A program made the position numbers and the translations under genes. Under the pieces are notes generated by a model that was not told the origin of the DNA, did no database searches, and saw only the letters and a list, made by a program, of their open reading frames with translations. 64,000 nucleotides of DNA from positions 1 through 64,000 of the forward strand of contig JARRBK010000002.1 of the NCBI GenBank assembly GCA_029982615.1, read 5' to 3'. Shown here in pieces: positions 35,387-45,129 of the stretch; within the stretch, counting starts at the first letter, position 1, and each line of letters starts with the position of its first letter. This DNA comes from Tepidanaerobacteraceae bacterium. Lineage in GTDB: Bacteria; Bacillota; Thermosediminibacteria; Thermosediminibacterales; Tepidanaerobacteraceae.

Positions 35387-37153
35387 TTAGGAAGGTATAT
35401 TTTCCCAGTACACATCAATTTCATCGCCGTCTTTTACAGGGCTTGCAAAACCGGCCTCGCATCCGTTTATTTTCATAACAATTTTACCAGACATGCTTTC
35501 AGGTTTAAAATCAATGATGTTAAAAATTTCACTTAAAATAATATCTTTTGGCTTTATGGTTATCGAGGCATTGTCAATTATGTCTTCTTCGGGAGAAGCA
35601 GACTTACCATTCATGATTATATCCGGATATAAGTCAAAATCCCGCCCGTTGATTTTAATTTTCATTTTATATTCATCGGAAATATAATCTGCTATTTTTG
35701 CCTTCCCGGGTTCTCCATCAACTGCTGGCTCAAATGTAATTATATCGCCATCGGAGATAATGGTGTCAAGCTCAGCCTTTTTACCGTTGACAATTATTTT
35801 TGCAGGTTTTGCCATTTTCCCCTTAACAACTTTTATCTGGCCATTAATCTTAAATGTCAATGCCATACCCGGCAAGCCATAAACTGATGACGGAGCAATT
35901 CCTGCATGAAGCAGTGCCTTCAGCACTGTAGGCCTGTCCTGCCCAAGAAGATTCACCGTAACATCATTTACTTTTACATTAATAAAAGAAAGGGTGGTCC
36001 CTTCCAACGCGTTTACAGCAATCCCCAGCGGAGTCACTGCAAACGGCCCCGAAAGTTCTTCTTCCCCCCTTATAAAAGTAATACTCTCCCTGGTTCTTAT
36101 ACCCACCCGTTCTTTCGGAAGGTCCAATTGAGACGCGATGCTTTCCATAAGGCCGGGCAACAAGCTGCCGCCCCCGACACATATCACCGCTGCCGGGGCT
36201 TTACCGTTTAAACTCATTATCTTGCGAGCAATTTCAGAAGACAGCTGATATATTGATGTTTTTATCGCATCAAGAATATCTTTTGCCCAAAGCTCATGGT
36301 TCTGACCTAAAATGTCCATAAAATTTACTGTTTTCATAGTCTGGAGCTCTCGCTTTACCCGCTCACCCTCAGTAAAATCGAGAAGATACGTTTCACAAAT
36401 CTTTTCGGTTATCTCATCACCGGCAAGAGGAACCATACCATAAGCAAAAATGCTTCCTTCTTTTGATATGGCAATGTCTGAGGTTCCCGCGCCGATATCC
36501 ACCAAGGCTATATTGAGTTTCTTCATTCCGGGGAGGATGACCACCGATCCAGCTGCTATCGGTTCCAGCGTTATGCTGTAAAGTTCAAGGTCACATCTTT
36601 TCAGGACAGTAAGCAAGCTTTCCACTACAGCCCTTGGAAGGAATGTGGCCACAATTTTCACTGAAATCGATCTTCCCTTTTGGCCTATAAGATTATCCAG
36701 CTCTTCATCTTCCAGATACCATTTTATAACGCTATACCCTACACAATGATAATCCGAAAAAGATTCTGAAGGATTTCTTCCAGACAGTGATTTTATGGCA
36801 TTGGTCAGAGCGTCGGCTTTCAATCTGTCAATATCCTGCCGGGTAATTTCCACAAAAGGCGATGTGTTTTTAACCGCCACTGCTTCTACAGTATAGAGAG
36901 CTCTGCCCGCAGCGGCTACAGCAGCTTTTTCCAGCTTTTTGCCTAATTTCTTCTCGAGAGTGCCCTTTATTGCCCTGACACTTTCTGCCACAGCCTCTAT
37001 ATCATGTATTTGCCCGTCATACATAGCCCTGCCTTTGTGTTCCAGGACATCATGTGCAATAACTTCATAGCCATTTTCATTTTTTCTAACCACCAAGCCC
37101 ACTACTGTCCTGGTCCCAATATCCAGGGCGAATACCTCCTGTCCCGCCTTCAC
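35387..37153 (-). CDS. FtsA-like actin-family protein with beta-grasp-like C-terminal repeats
   Basis: 588 residues. The N-terminal ~340 carry the actin-fold ATPase signatures of FtsA: ALDIGTRTVVGLV, an IALVDIGAGTSDIAI phosphate 2 and VICVGGGSLLPGL adenosine motif. SHS2-like segments are at about 80-150. The C-terminal ~230 residues contain three repeats in the pattern xINGxx...DGDxI (about 420-465, 475-520, 545-585). It may be a cell-division or cell-shape factor that replaces FtsA. It sits between minE and rodA, but no ftsZ is here. GTG start 37153. Confidence 0.7.
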   Translation of the reverse strand: MKAGQEVFALDIGTRTVVGLVVRKNENGYEVIAHDVLEHKGRAMYDGQIHDIEAVAESVRAIKGTLEKKLGKKLEKAAVAAAGRALYTVEAVAVKNTSPFVEITRQDIDRLKADALTNAIKSLSGRNPSESFSDYHCVGYSVIKWYLEDEELDNLIGQKGRSISVKIVATFLPRAVVESLLTVLKRCDLELYSITLEPIAAGSVVILPGMKKLNIALVDIGAGTSDIAISKEGSIFAYGMVPLAGDEITEKICETYLLDFTEGERVKRELQTMKTVNFMDILGQNHELWAKDILDAIKTSIYQLSSEIARKIMSLNGKAPAAVICVGGGSLLPGLMESIASQLDLPKERVGIRTRESITFIRGEEELSGPFAVTPLGIAVNALEGTTLSFINVKVNDVTVNLLGQDRPTVLKALLHAGIAPSSVYGLPGMALTFKINGQIKVVKGKMAKPAKIIVNGKKAELDTIISDGDIITFEPAVDGEPGKAKIADYISDEYKMKIKINGRDFDLYPDIIMNGKSASPEEDIIDNASITIKPKDIILSEIFNIIDFKPESMSGKIVMKINGCEAGFASPVKDGDEIDVYWENIPS

Positions 37154-37169
37154 GAAAAAATATCCTCCT

Positions 37170-37451
37170 TCAAATTTTAGCCAGGTGTTTCATCTTTCTT
37201 ATAGGTATATTTGCTACCAAGGCTGGCACAGTTATTTCTTCATCTTTCTTCATTCGCGTGAGTTTAATTTCCATCCCGTCTTCTTCTATTTCCATGTAAT
37301 CTGAAATAATGTTTATCAATTGGCTTTTGATCATTTCAAGAAATTTTGGCGAAACATTTGCTCTGTCGTGGACAAGTATCAAGCGCAGTCTTTCTTTAGC
37401 AATATCCTTACTGGAAACGTCTTCTCTGCCAAAAATCTTCAAAAAGTCCAT
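37170..37451 (-). CDS. minE: MinE
   Basis: 93 residues: N-terminal DRARLRLILVHDRA-type MinD-binding region and a C-terminal dimer sheet (DGMEIKLTRMKKDEEITVPALVANIPI). It positions the Min system by stimulating MinD. Firmicutes with both MinE and MinCD oscillate or pattern at poles. The start overlaps minD's stop by 13 nt. Confidence 0.95.
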   Translation of the reverse strand: MDFLKIFGREDVSSKDIAKERLRLILVHDRANVSPKFLEMIKSQLINIISDYMEIEEDGMEIKLTRMKKDEEITVPALVANIPIRKMKHLAKI

Positions 37452-38278
37452 TTAGCCCCATCCCCCTTTGCTGTACGGTTTTTTAATCCGAACAACATGC
37501 GAAGTTTATCCATAAAGGTCGGCTCAACCTCTTCCAAAGTCATCAAGGGAACTTCTTCTCCTTCGATGCGCCGAGTAATATTCCTGTAAGCCTGCCCCGC
37601 CCTCGATGATTCGTCGGCCACAGCAGGCTCCCCGCGATTGGTGGACACAACTATCTTCTCATCTTCAGGAACTACCCCCAGCAATTCTATTGCAAGAATA
37701 TCTATCATATCGTCTATGCTCATCATGTCCCCGCGTTTTACCATATCTGGCCTTATTCTGTTTATCAAAAGTTTGGGTTCTTCAAAACCCGACGCTTCCA
37801 ACAAACCAACTATTCTGTCCGCATCCCTTACGGCAGACACCTCTGGCGTCGTAACAATAATTGCTTTATCAGCTCCAGCTATAGCGTTTTTGAACCCCTG
37901 CTCTATTCCGGCAGGGCAGTCTATCAGCACATAATCAAACTCCTTGCGCAGTTCATCGCACAGCTTTTCCATTTGCTCAGGAGTTACAGCAGTTTTATCC
38001 TTGGTTTGAGCTGCAGGTAATAGATAAAGGTTTTCAAACCGCTTGTCCCTTATTAGCGCCTGCTTTAATCTACACAAACCATGGGTTACATCCACCAGAT
38101 CATACACAATCCTGTTTTCCAATCCCATAACTACATCTAGGTTTCTCAGGCCGATATCTGCATCCACCATAACAACCTTCCTTTGCTTGTACAGAGCAAG
38201 GCCTGTTCCTATGTTTGCGGTTGTAGTTGTTTTCCCAACGCCTCCCTTCCCCGAAGTAATTACCAATACTTGACTCAT
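37439..38278 (-). CDS. minD: MinD ATPase
   Basis: Deviant Walker A KGGVGKTTTTANIG near residues 10-23, Walker B region IIVTTPE and a C-terminal membrane-targeting amphipathic helix (TFMDKLRMLFGLKNR). It recruits MinC to the membrane. ATG overlaps minC's end by 4 nt. Confidence 0.97.
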   Translation of the reverse strand: MSQVLVITSGKGGVGKTTTTANIGTGLALYKQRKVVMVDADIGLRNLDVVMGLENRIVYDLVDVTHGLCRLKQALIRDKRFENLYLLPAAQTKDKTAVTPEQMEKLCDELRKEFDYVLIDCPAGIEQGFKNAIAGADKAIIVTTPEVSAVRDADRIVGLLEASGFEEPKLLINRIRPDMVKRGDMMSIDDMIDILAIELLGVVPEDEKIVVSTNRGEPAVADESSRAGQAYRNITRRIEGEEVPLMTLEEVEPTFMDKLRMLFGLKNRTAKGDGAKWTF

Positions 38279-38922
38279 TTGATCCCCTCCTGTTTTCGTT
38301 TTATGCTATTAAAATTTAATTGATAGTATGGCTCTATTACAATGGTTTTATCTTTCAAACGCGCGACTTCCGGGAATCGCGGCACCTCCTGTTTTTCCTC
38401 AGGAGGTCTGGATATAACACCTGCAATGCGCAGTTGAGTCGGTTGAAGCCGAAAGGCTGCTACAATTGCAGAAATATCGCCATCTGCCCCCGCATGTGCC
38501 ATGCCTCTCAATACTCCCATAACCAAAATATCTCCACACGCTACAACCTCACTTCCCGGATTAACATCTCCCAGAATGACAACAGTCCCTTTGTAAGATA
38601 TTTTCTGGCCTGACCTTATAGTCCTTTTTAAAAGTAATATAGGGCTACGGTATTGTTCCGGAAATATGTAGCTTCTTGGATATGGCTGTTTTTTCAGGCT
38701 CATATTATAATTCTTCAGAAGCTGTTCAAGCTTCATATACTCTTCGTCGCTCAAAAAACCATTTTTTACCTTCACTCGCGCTGTTCCCCCAGCAAAAAAA
38801 TCCTTACCGCTCTCCAGTTTTTCATATATGAAATTTTTTACCCTTTCAAAATCACCATATCTTTCAATTATTATAGTAATACCGTCCCGCGTGCCTTTTA
38901 TAACAACCGGGTCTAGAGCCAT
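38275..38922 (-). CDS. minC: MinC septum inhibitor
   Basis: An N-terminal MinC_N domain and a C-terminal beta-helix domain with GDVNPGSEVVACGDILVMGVLRGMAHAG, the MinC signature. It blocks FtsZ assembly away from midcell. ATG 38922 with GGAGGG 6 nt upstream; a TTG at 38937 adds five residues. Confidence 0.95.
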   Translation of the reverse strand: MALDPVVIKGTRDGITIIIERYGDFERVKNFIYEKLESGKDFFAGGTARVKVKNGFLSDEEYMKLEQLLKNYNMSLKKQPYPRSYIFPEQYRSPILLLKRTIRSGQKISYKGTVVILGDVNPGSEVVACGDILVMGVLRGMAHAGADGDISAIVAAFRLQPTQLRIAGVISRPPEEKQEVPRFPEVARLKDKTIVIEPYYQLNFNSIKRKQEGIK

Positions 38923-39024
38923 AACGCTTCCCTCCAACGCTTACATACCATAATTATTCTTCAAAAAATAGGTAAATCCTTCTTTTTATACGAAAAAAAC
39001 CAGAATCTGTAAAGATCCCGGCTT

Positions 39025-41103
39025 TCACGGCTGTATCAAGTAATCTTCACTATCGGAATTATCATTAAGATGAAAATACTCCTCCAATATTGCTTTCGCT
39101 ACAGGGCCACATGTGCTTCCTCCTGATCCAGCCTGTTCTATAAAAACGCTTATAGCAATTTGTGGATCATCAAAAGGTGCGAAAGCCACAAACCAGCCGT
39201 GTGGAGTCTTTGAAGTATTCCATTGAGCCGTACCGGTCTTTCCACCTAACGGTATCGGGAATTTTGCAAATACCGAATACGCAGTACCTCCGGGTGAAAC
39301 AACCCCTTTCATGCCCTTTTTTATAATTTCAAAGGTTTTGGCAGATACGTTTAATTTTCCGGCTACTTCCGGTTTCTTTTCTAGCACCACATTCCCATCA
39401 GCATCTACAATAGATTTAATTATATGGGGCTTCATCCAATACCCGTTGTTTGCAATTGCAGCAACATAGTCTGCAATCTGAAGCGGGGTATAGCTGTGAT
39501 ATCCCTGACCTATAGCAGCATCCAAAGTCTCTGCTGGATACCACTTTTTATCTTCCGGCCTTTTAAAAACACTGCTTTTATAATCTCTGCCAGCCACAGT
39601 CCCGGCTTTCTCCGCCGGTAGCTCAATCCCTGTCAGCTTCCCCAAACCGTACATTTTTGCATATTTTTCTATATTGTCTATGCCCAAGCGCCTTCCCATT
39701 TCATAGAAAAATATATTACACGATTGAGCCAAAGCCTTCACAATATTTACATTGCCATGTCCACCTGGCTTCCAATCTTTTTTTGGGGCAATGGTCCAAT
39801 AAACGCCTGAACAGTGAATAATTTCGCTTTCCGTTGTTACTTTTTCTTCCAGTGCTGCTGTAGCGGTTACCATCTTAAACACCGAACCTGGAGGATACGT
39901 TTCGGATATAGCCGTATTGATCATTGGTCTAAGCGGATTGTTGATAATGCTCTGCCATTCTTTTTGAGTAATTCCCCTAGCAAACATATTTGGGTCAAAA
40001 TCCGGAATACTGACCATAGCCAAAACTTCGCCGGTTTTTACATTAAGGACCACCACAGCTCCCTTTTTTGCATTGGGAAAGGGATGGAATTTATCGGTCT
40101 GAAGTTTTATTAACTGTTCCCGCAAAGCGTTTTCTGCCACTTGCTGCAATCTGGCATCGATTGTGAGATAAACCGTGTCTCCGGGAACAGGAGGTTCTTC
40201 TCCCAAAACTTTTATGGGTTTGCCAGCGGAAGTTACTTCTACCTGTTGTCCACCATCTTTCCCTTTTAAATATGGCTCCAGCTCTTTTTCAAGCCCCATT
40301 TTCCCCACTAAATCGCCAGGCCTGTATCCCTTATCCTTAAGTGATTTAAGCTCTTGTTGATTTATTTCTCCCACATACCCATATATATGCGAACCTATAT
40401 TTCCGTATAAATAGTTGCGTATGGGCTCTACTTCTATTACTACGCCCGGCAAACGTCTTTCCTCTATTTTTGAAACCGTCTGAAAATCCACATCGGTTTT
40501 TAAACGCACAGGCATGTATTTTTTATAACCCTGATCTCTTATTCTGTTTCTAAACGTGTCATAACAATATGTAACTAAAACCTGTGTTCCAGGCCTTAAA
40601 TTAAGCTTTATCTTGCCGGTGGAAAAATCGATTTTCTCCGGCTTTATCTGTTTTCCAGAAGCTTTTTCGACCACTTTTACATCGTCTTCGTTTATTTTCC
40701 CGTCGCCATTCAAGTCCACAACCGGTATTTGGTTCAATGTTAATTCTGAATTGGCATCCAGTTCATATGGTTCATCCGATACTTCTGTAAAAAGGGGGAT
40801 GTTTAAAATTTGGCTTAATGTTTGAAAAACTTTCTCCTGTTCATCCGGCTTTGAGTTTACATTCATGTACGATACCGTAAAGCTGGGGCGGTTATTGACA
40901 AGTTCTCTACCGTACCTGTCTTTAAATACCCCTCGTGGAGCCGTTACAGGAATCAACCTTATCCGGTTTTCCTGAGCCAGCTTTTCATATTCGCTGCCTC
41001 TGACAATCTGAAGCATTGAAAGGCCGGCTGTCAAAAACAAAAAAACACATGCCACTACAGCTGTAAAAACATATAATCGCCTTTCCAATTTTTTAATATC
41101 CAC
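39025..41103 (-). CDS. mrdA: Penicillin-binding protein 2 (MrdA) with EF-hand-like insertion
   Basis: 692 residues. N-terminal membrane anchor (about 10-34), a PBP dimer domain, and a transpeptidase domain with the three motifs: SVFK (in YPPGSVFKM), SCN (LAQSCNIFF) and KTG (PLGGKTGTAQ). An unusual segment in the N-terminal region reads DLNGDGKINEDD (about 40716-40681), a calcium-loop or dockerin-like pattern. PBP2 works with RodA and MreBCD. GTG 41103 has GAGGGG 7 nt upstream. Confidence 0.93.
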   Translation of the reverse strand: MDIKKLERRLYVFTAVVACVFLFLTAGLSMLQIVRGSEYEKLAQENRIRLIPVTAPRGVFKDRYGRELVNNRPSFTVSYMNVNSKPDEQEKVFQTLSQILNIPLFTEVSDEPYELDANSELTLNQIPVVDLNGDGKINEDDVKVVEKASGKQIKPEKIDFSTGKIKLNLRPGTQVLVTYCYDTFRNRIRDQGYKKYMPVRLKTDVDFQTVSKIEERRLPGVVIEVEPIRNYLYGNIGSHIYGYVGEINQQELKSLKDKGYRPGDLVGKMGLEKELEPYLKGKDGGQQVEVTSAGKPIKVLGEEPPVPGDTVYLTIDARLQQVAENALREQLIKLQTDKFHPFPNAKKGAVVVLNVKTGEVLAMVSIPDFDPNMFARGITQKEWQSIINNPLRPMINTAISETYPPGSVFKMVTATAALEEKVTTESEIIHCSGVYWTIAPKKDWKPGGHGNVNIVKALAQSCNIFFYEMGRRLGIDNIEKYAKMYGLGKLTGIELPAEKAGTVAGRDYKSSVFKRPEDKKWYPAETLDAAIGQGYHSYTPLQIADYVAAIANNGYWMKPHIIKSIVDADGNVVLEKKPEVAGKLNVSAKTFEIIKKGMKGVVSPGGTAYSVFAKFPIPLGGKTGTAQWNTSKTPHGWFVAFAPFDDPQIAISVFIEQAGSGGSTCGPVAKAILEEYFHLNDNSDSEDYLIQP

Positions 41104-41120
41104 GGGTAATCCCCTCAAAC

Positions 41121-41624
41121 TCAGTATTTCACGTTAAAGTAAAAATCGAAGAATTTTTCTATTTTTACTACTGCCATGTACACCAGCGGTGAAATGAGCA
41201 TATTGGATAGCGCCGACGGCAGAACAATCGGGATGAAAAAATACCATGGTGGTCTTATCTGCCCAAAAATCAAGCTAAAGAAAATTAGAATAATATCATA
41301 AATCAGAGTCCCTAAAAAGGTAAAAATCATGGTTAAAAAAACCGGGCCCTTGAAAATATCCCTGGTAATATATCCCTGAATATATCCGCTTAAGAATTTT
41401 ATGAGGGCGGCAAACCCCAACATTTTTCCGTATACTATATCTTCCAAAATGCCGTTTATAAAGCCCATAAAAGCACCCATGTTTTCCCCTTTTACCATGG
41501 CCGTACACAAAGCAAACACCAGCGGCAAATCCGGTTTTACCCATCTAATTTTAAATAGTTCCATTACAGTCGACTGTAAGACAACCGTCGTGCACATAAT
41601 TAAAACATACGCTATCATCCTCAA
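41121..41624 (-). CDS. mreD: MreD
   Basis: 167 residues, five or six membrane segments with the MreD motif PDLPLVFALCTAMVKGENMGAFMGFINGILEDI. It is an integral rod-complex protein. It overlaps mreC's stop by 4 nt and ends 17 nt before mrdA. Confidence 0.93.
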   Translation of the reverse strand: MRMIAYVLIMCTTVVLQSTVMELFKIRWVKPDLPLVFALCTAMVKGENMGAFMGFINGILEDIVYGKMLGFAALIKFLSGYIQGYITRDIFKGPVFLTMIFTFLGTLIYDIILIFFSLIFGQIRPPWYFFIPIVLPSALSNMLISPLVYMAVVKIEKFFDFYFNVKY

Positions 41625-42484
41625 GGATTCATGCCTCCCTGAGAGCCATTATGGTTTTTTATTACAAATACCTGTTCAAGTTTTTGAAAATCTACCTCGG
41701 GTTTTACTATGGCATATTGCATCAGGCCGTTAGTTTCTTTCTGCGCCTCCACTACTTCGCCTATAATAATTCCCTTCGGAATAAGCCCGCCCAATCCTGA
41801 AGATATTACCGTATCACCCTTAATAATATTTGCTTCCTGGGGTAGATATACCATTTTTATATATCCCATGGGGGCTGGTTCTATAGTGCCTTTTAATATG
41901 CCATTATCCCGGGTGCGCTCTATCATGGCACTGACAGAACACCTGTTGTCTGTAATGAGAATAACCTTTGAAAAATTTTTACCAGCACTCAATATATATC
42001 CTACCAAACCTTTATCGGTAATAACGGCCATATCCTTCTTTATGCCGCTTTCTTCTCCTTTGTCAATCAAAATTACATTAAACCAGTTCCCCGGTTCCCT
42101 TCCTATTACTTCTGCTGTTTCCAAGTCATATTGATAATTTCGCTGTTTTAAACCCAGTAAACTTCTAAGATTTATATTTTCTTTCTGATATTCCAGGAAT
42201 TTTTGTTTGTATTGTTCCAGCTCTGCAACTTGCTTCTTGAGCTCCTCGTTTTGCTTTTTCAGAGCAAGTATATCTGGAATGGTGCCCAAACTCTCTTTTA
42301 TAGCAGCGGTCGCAGTGGATAATACTTTTTGTGCAGGGCTTAGTATGGTTATTACTGGCGATTCTAATCTGCTGAAAAAAGATTGATTCTTAGAGGTATA
42401 ATTAATTGTAAATATCAGCAAAAATAATACAATTACCAGAAGCCATAACCTTCTGCTTCTGAAAATGTTAAACAAACATACCAC
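41621..42484 (-). CDS. mreC: MreC
   Basis: 287 residues: N-terminal membrane segment, a coiled coil (about 65-110, ALKKQNEELKKQVAELEQY) and the MreC beta-barrels (AEVIGREPGNWFNVILIDKG, LVGYILSAG). The periplasmic-side dimer connects MreB to PBP2. It follows mreB by 5 nt. GTG start. Confidence 0.95.
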   Translation of the reverse strand: MVCLFNIFRSRRLWLLVIVLFLLIFTINYTSKNQSFFSRLESPVITILSPAQKVLSTATAAIKESLGTIPDILALKKQNEELKKQVAELEQYKQKFLEYQKENINLRSLLGLKQRNYQYDLETAEVIGREPGNWFNVILIDKGEESGIKKDMAVITDKGLVGYILSAGKNFSKVILITDNRCSVSAMIERTRDNGILKGTIEPAPMGYIKMVYLPQEANIIKGDTVISSGLGGLIPKGIIIGEVVEAQKETNGLMQYAIVKPEVDFQKLEQVFVIKNHNGSQGGMNP

Positions 42485-42489
42485 GCCCT

Positions 42490-43524
42490 CTAACCCACTT
42501 TTTTAGGAGAAATAAGCGCCCTTCTCCACGTATCCAATCCTTCTAACACTTTTCCGGTCCCGATAGCCACACAATCCAGCGGTTCTTCGGCAATATGCAC
42601 CGGCATGCCTGTTTCCTTGCTCACTCTCTTATCCAATCCTGACAGCAGGGACCCACCCCCTGCCAGTATTATGCCTCTATCCATAATATCTGCCGCCAGT
42701 TCGGGAGGAGTCTTTTCTAAAGTTACTTTTATGGCATCAATAATACTATTGACGGGTTCAGCCAGGGCGGCCCTCACTTCCTCCGAAGTTACCGTAATGG
42801 TTTTGGGAAGGCCTGTTACAAGATCCCTGCCCCTTACTTCAACGGATTCTTCTTTGTCCCCTTCTGAAGCAGAACCTATGGAAATCTTAATTTCTTCCGC
42901 AGTGCGCTCACCAATCATTAGATTATATTCTTTTTTAATGTAATATACAATGGATTCATCCATCTCATCCCCACCAATGCGGATGGATTTACTGGTAACT
43001 ATACCGCCAAGGGAAATAATAGCAACTTCGGTAGTACCGCCCCCTATGTCAACCACCATATTTCCGGTGGGTTCATTCACTTCGAGCCCGGCACCAATGG
43101 CGGCAGCCATCGGTTCCTCTATAAGATAAGCTTCTCTGGCACCTGCTTGGAGCGTTGCATCAATGACCGCTCTTTTTTCAACTTCGGTTACGCCAGAAGG
43201 AATTCCTACCACTACTCTAGGCTTAATAAAAGTCCTGCTGTTGAGCGCTCTTGAAATAAAATATTTTAACATGCTCTGAGTTGTGTCAAAATCCGCTATA
43301 ACTCCGTCTTTCATGGGTCGAATGGCTATGATATTGCCAGGAGTACGACCTATCATTTGTTTTGCCTCGTCGCCTACAGCCAAAATTGCTCCTGTGTCTC
43401 TTTGAATGGCAACGACTGAAGGTTCCCTCAAAACTATGCCCTTTCCCTTTACGTGAACTAATGTATTTGCAGTACCTAAATCTATTCCTAAATCTCTTGA
43501 CAGCATGTTGAAAAAAGATACCAT
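42490..43524 (-). CDS. mreB: MreB actin-like rod-shape protein
   Basis: 344 residues with actin motifs [38 protein letters not shown] and [15 protein letters not shown]. It directs lateral wall synthesis. First gene of mreBCD-mrdA. Confidence 0.98.
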   Translation of the reverse strand: MVSFFNMLSRDLGIDLGTANTLVHVKGKGIVLREPSVVAIQRDTGAILAVGDEAKQMIGRTPGNIIAIRPMKDGVIADFDTTQSMLKYFISRALNSRTFIKPRVVVGIPSGVTEVEKRAVIDATLQAGAREAYLIEEPMAAAIGAGLEVNEPTGNMVVDIGGGTTEVAIISLGGIVTSKSIRIGGDEMDESIVYYIKKEYNLMIGERTAEEIKISIGSASEGDKEESVEVRGRDLVTGLPKTITVTSEEVRAALAEPVNSIIDAIKVTLEKTPPELAADIMDRGIILAGGGSLLSGLDKRVSKETGMPVHIAEEPLDCVAIGTGKVLEGLDTWRRALISPKKVG

Positions 43525-43563
43525 GAAAATATTTTCCCCTTTCCAGTCGCATCGCGTTTATAT

Positions 43564-44277
43564 TTATATTATTCCTTTTTCTCTCATACTAATATAAATC
43601 CCATTTCCTATTATAACATGATCTATTACATCGATTCCCAATAATTTGCCAGCATCCACCAATCTCTTTGTAATGGCCAGATCTTCACGGCTCGGAGTGG
43701 GATCTCCACTCGGATGGTTATGAACCAAAATTATAGAGGCGCTGCTTCTTCGTATAGCTGGTTTGAACACTTCACGGGGATGTACGATGGAAGAATTGAG
43801 GCTTCCCACAGATATTTCTTCTACCGAAATAACATGATTTTTTATATTCAGCAATATAACTTTAAAATGCTCTTTTTCTAAGAATCTCATCTCTTCCATT
43901 AGCAAATGTTTTACATCAGCAGGTGTATTTATTATGACAGGGTTTCGGCCTGAGTAAGATGAAATTCTGCGGCCCAGTTCTACAGCAGCTTTTATCTGAA
44001 CAGACTTTGCAAGGCCTATGCCTCGTATCTTGGAAAGTTCTTCTATGCTGCAGTCAGCCACAAAAGCCAGCCCGGATTTTGTCCCATTCCCCTTTAATAT
44101 TCTATGGGCCAGCATAAGAGCAGATTCAGAAGCTGTTCCAGTCCTTATCAAAACCGCCAACAATTCTGCATCGCTTAATACCTGCGCACCGTAACGCTCC
44201 ATGCGTTCCCTCGGACGTTCTTCTTTGGGTAGATCTTTAATGGTCAAACTTTCCTCCACTTTATGATTTCCTCCCAA
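43564..44277 (-). CDS. radC: RadC/YsxA JAB-type protein
   Basis: An N-terminal HhH region (SKIRGIGLAKSVQIK) and a JAB1/MPN domain with HPREVFKPAIRRSSASIILVHNHPSGDPTPS, carrying the HxHx7S..D metal site. Biochemical role is unclear; it lies between maf and mreB as in Bacillus. Confidence 0.93.
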   Translation of the reverse strand: MGGNHKVEESLTIKDLPKEERPRERMERYGAQVLSDAELLAVLIRTGTASESALMLAHRILKGNGTKSGLAFVADCSIEELSKIRGIGLAKSVQIKAAVELGRRISSYSGRNPVIINTPADVKHLLMEEMRFLEKEHFKVILLNIKNHVISVEEISVGSLNSSIVHPREVFKPAIRRSSASIILVHNHPSGDPTPSREDLAITKRLVDAGKLLGIDVIDHVIIGNGIYISMREKGII

Positions 44278-44282
44278 AATAT

Positions 44283-44864
44283 TTAAAGTAATTCTATGCC
44301 AAATTTTAAAAGCATAGTGTTTAACTTAAATAGAGGCAGTCCTACAATATTATAATAACATCCTTCAATTTTCTCAATAAAAAGCGATCCCTTCCCCTGA
44401 ATGCCATACGCCCCGGCTTTGTCAAAAGGTTCACCGGTATTAATATAATTTTTTATTTCTCTCGATGTAAGATTCTTAAACCTTACCCTGCTCTCTTCGT
44501 AATCCTTAATTTGCTTTCCCGACTCGGTATCGATAAGAGCCAAGCCTGTGTAAACATAATGCCATCGCCCGCTCAGAAGAGAAAGCATTTCTGCTGCCTG
44601 TTTACTGTCCTTGGGCTTCCCAAGAATTCGGCCATCTATGGCTACTATTGTGTCAGCACCCAGCACAAGGCTATCTTTATGCCGCATAGCCACGTTCATC
44701 GCTTTGCTTTCTGCCAGGTCTGCTGCAAGGATATGGGGCTGTGTGCTAGTGTCTATGTTTTCCTCCTCTGTGCTTGGCTCTACAGTAAAATCTATTCCGA
44801 GCTGAGATAAAAGAAATCTACGCCTAGGCGATGCTGATGCGAGAATTAGCTTCTTGTTTATCAC
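44283..44864 (-). CDS. maf: Maf nucleotide pyrophosphatase
   Basis: 193 residues: LASASPRRRFLLSQLGIDF, VLGADTIVAI and the KPKDSKQAAEML helix. Maf hydrolyses non-canonical nucleotides. It is 6 nt upstream of radC. Confidence 0.95.
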   Translation of the reverse strand: MINKKLILASASPRRRFLLSQLGIDFTVEPSTEEENIDTSTQPHILAADLAESKAMNVAMRHKDSLVLGADTIVAIDGRILGKPKDSKQAAEMLSLLSGRWHYVYTGLALIDTESGKQIKDYEESRVRFKNLTSREIKNYINTGEPFDKAGAYGIQGKGSLFIEKIEGCYYNIVGLPLFKLNTMLLKFGIELL

Positions 44865-44880
44865 GTTTACCGCCTGCCTC

Positions 44881-45129
44881 CTACATGCGTTGATACAAAA
44901 TTAGACCGACAATCAATCCTATTGCCGCCGCCAAGTTCAGCGTTATGTTAAAACCAAAAGTAATGGTTGCAATACCCAGATCTAGTGTTGCAGGTGAAAG
45001 GCCTATATTTTTCCCATACGCGAGAATCGGCAGATATCGTTCAGTGATTTGTCCCAAAATGCCACCTATTATCATTCCAACCATTAAAATTATAATAAGC
45101 AATGTAGTACTACGATAACTTCGCCTCAT
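44881..45129 (-). CDS. DUF4321 membrane protein (82 aa)
   Basis: Two hydrophobic segments around a short loop, basic N-terminus (MRRSYRSTT). DUF4321 proteins occur next to maf in Clostridia. It overlaps the Gx transporter by 20 nt. Function unknown. Confidence 0.8.
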   Translation of the reverse strand: MRRSYRSTTLLIIILMVGMIIGGILGQITERYLPILAYGKNIGLSPATLDLGIATITFGFNITLNLAAAIGLIVGLILYQRM

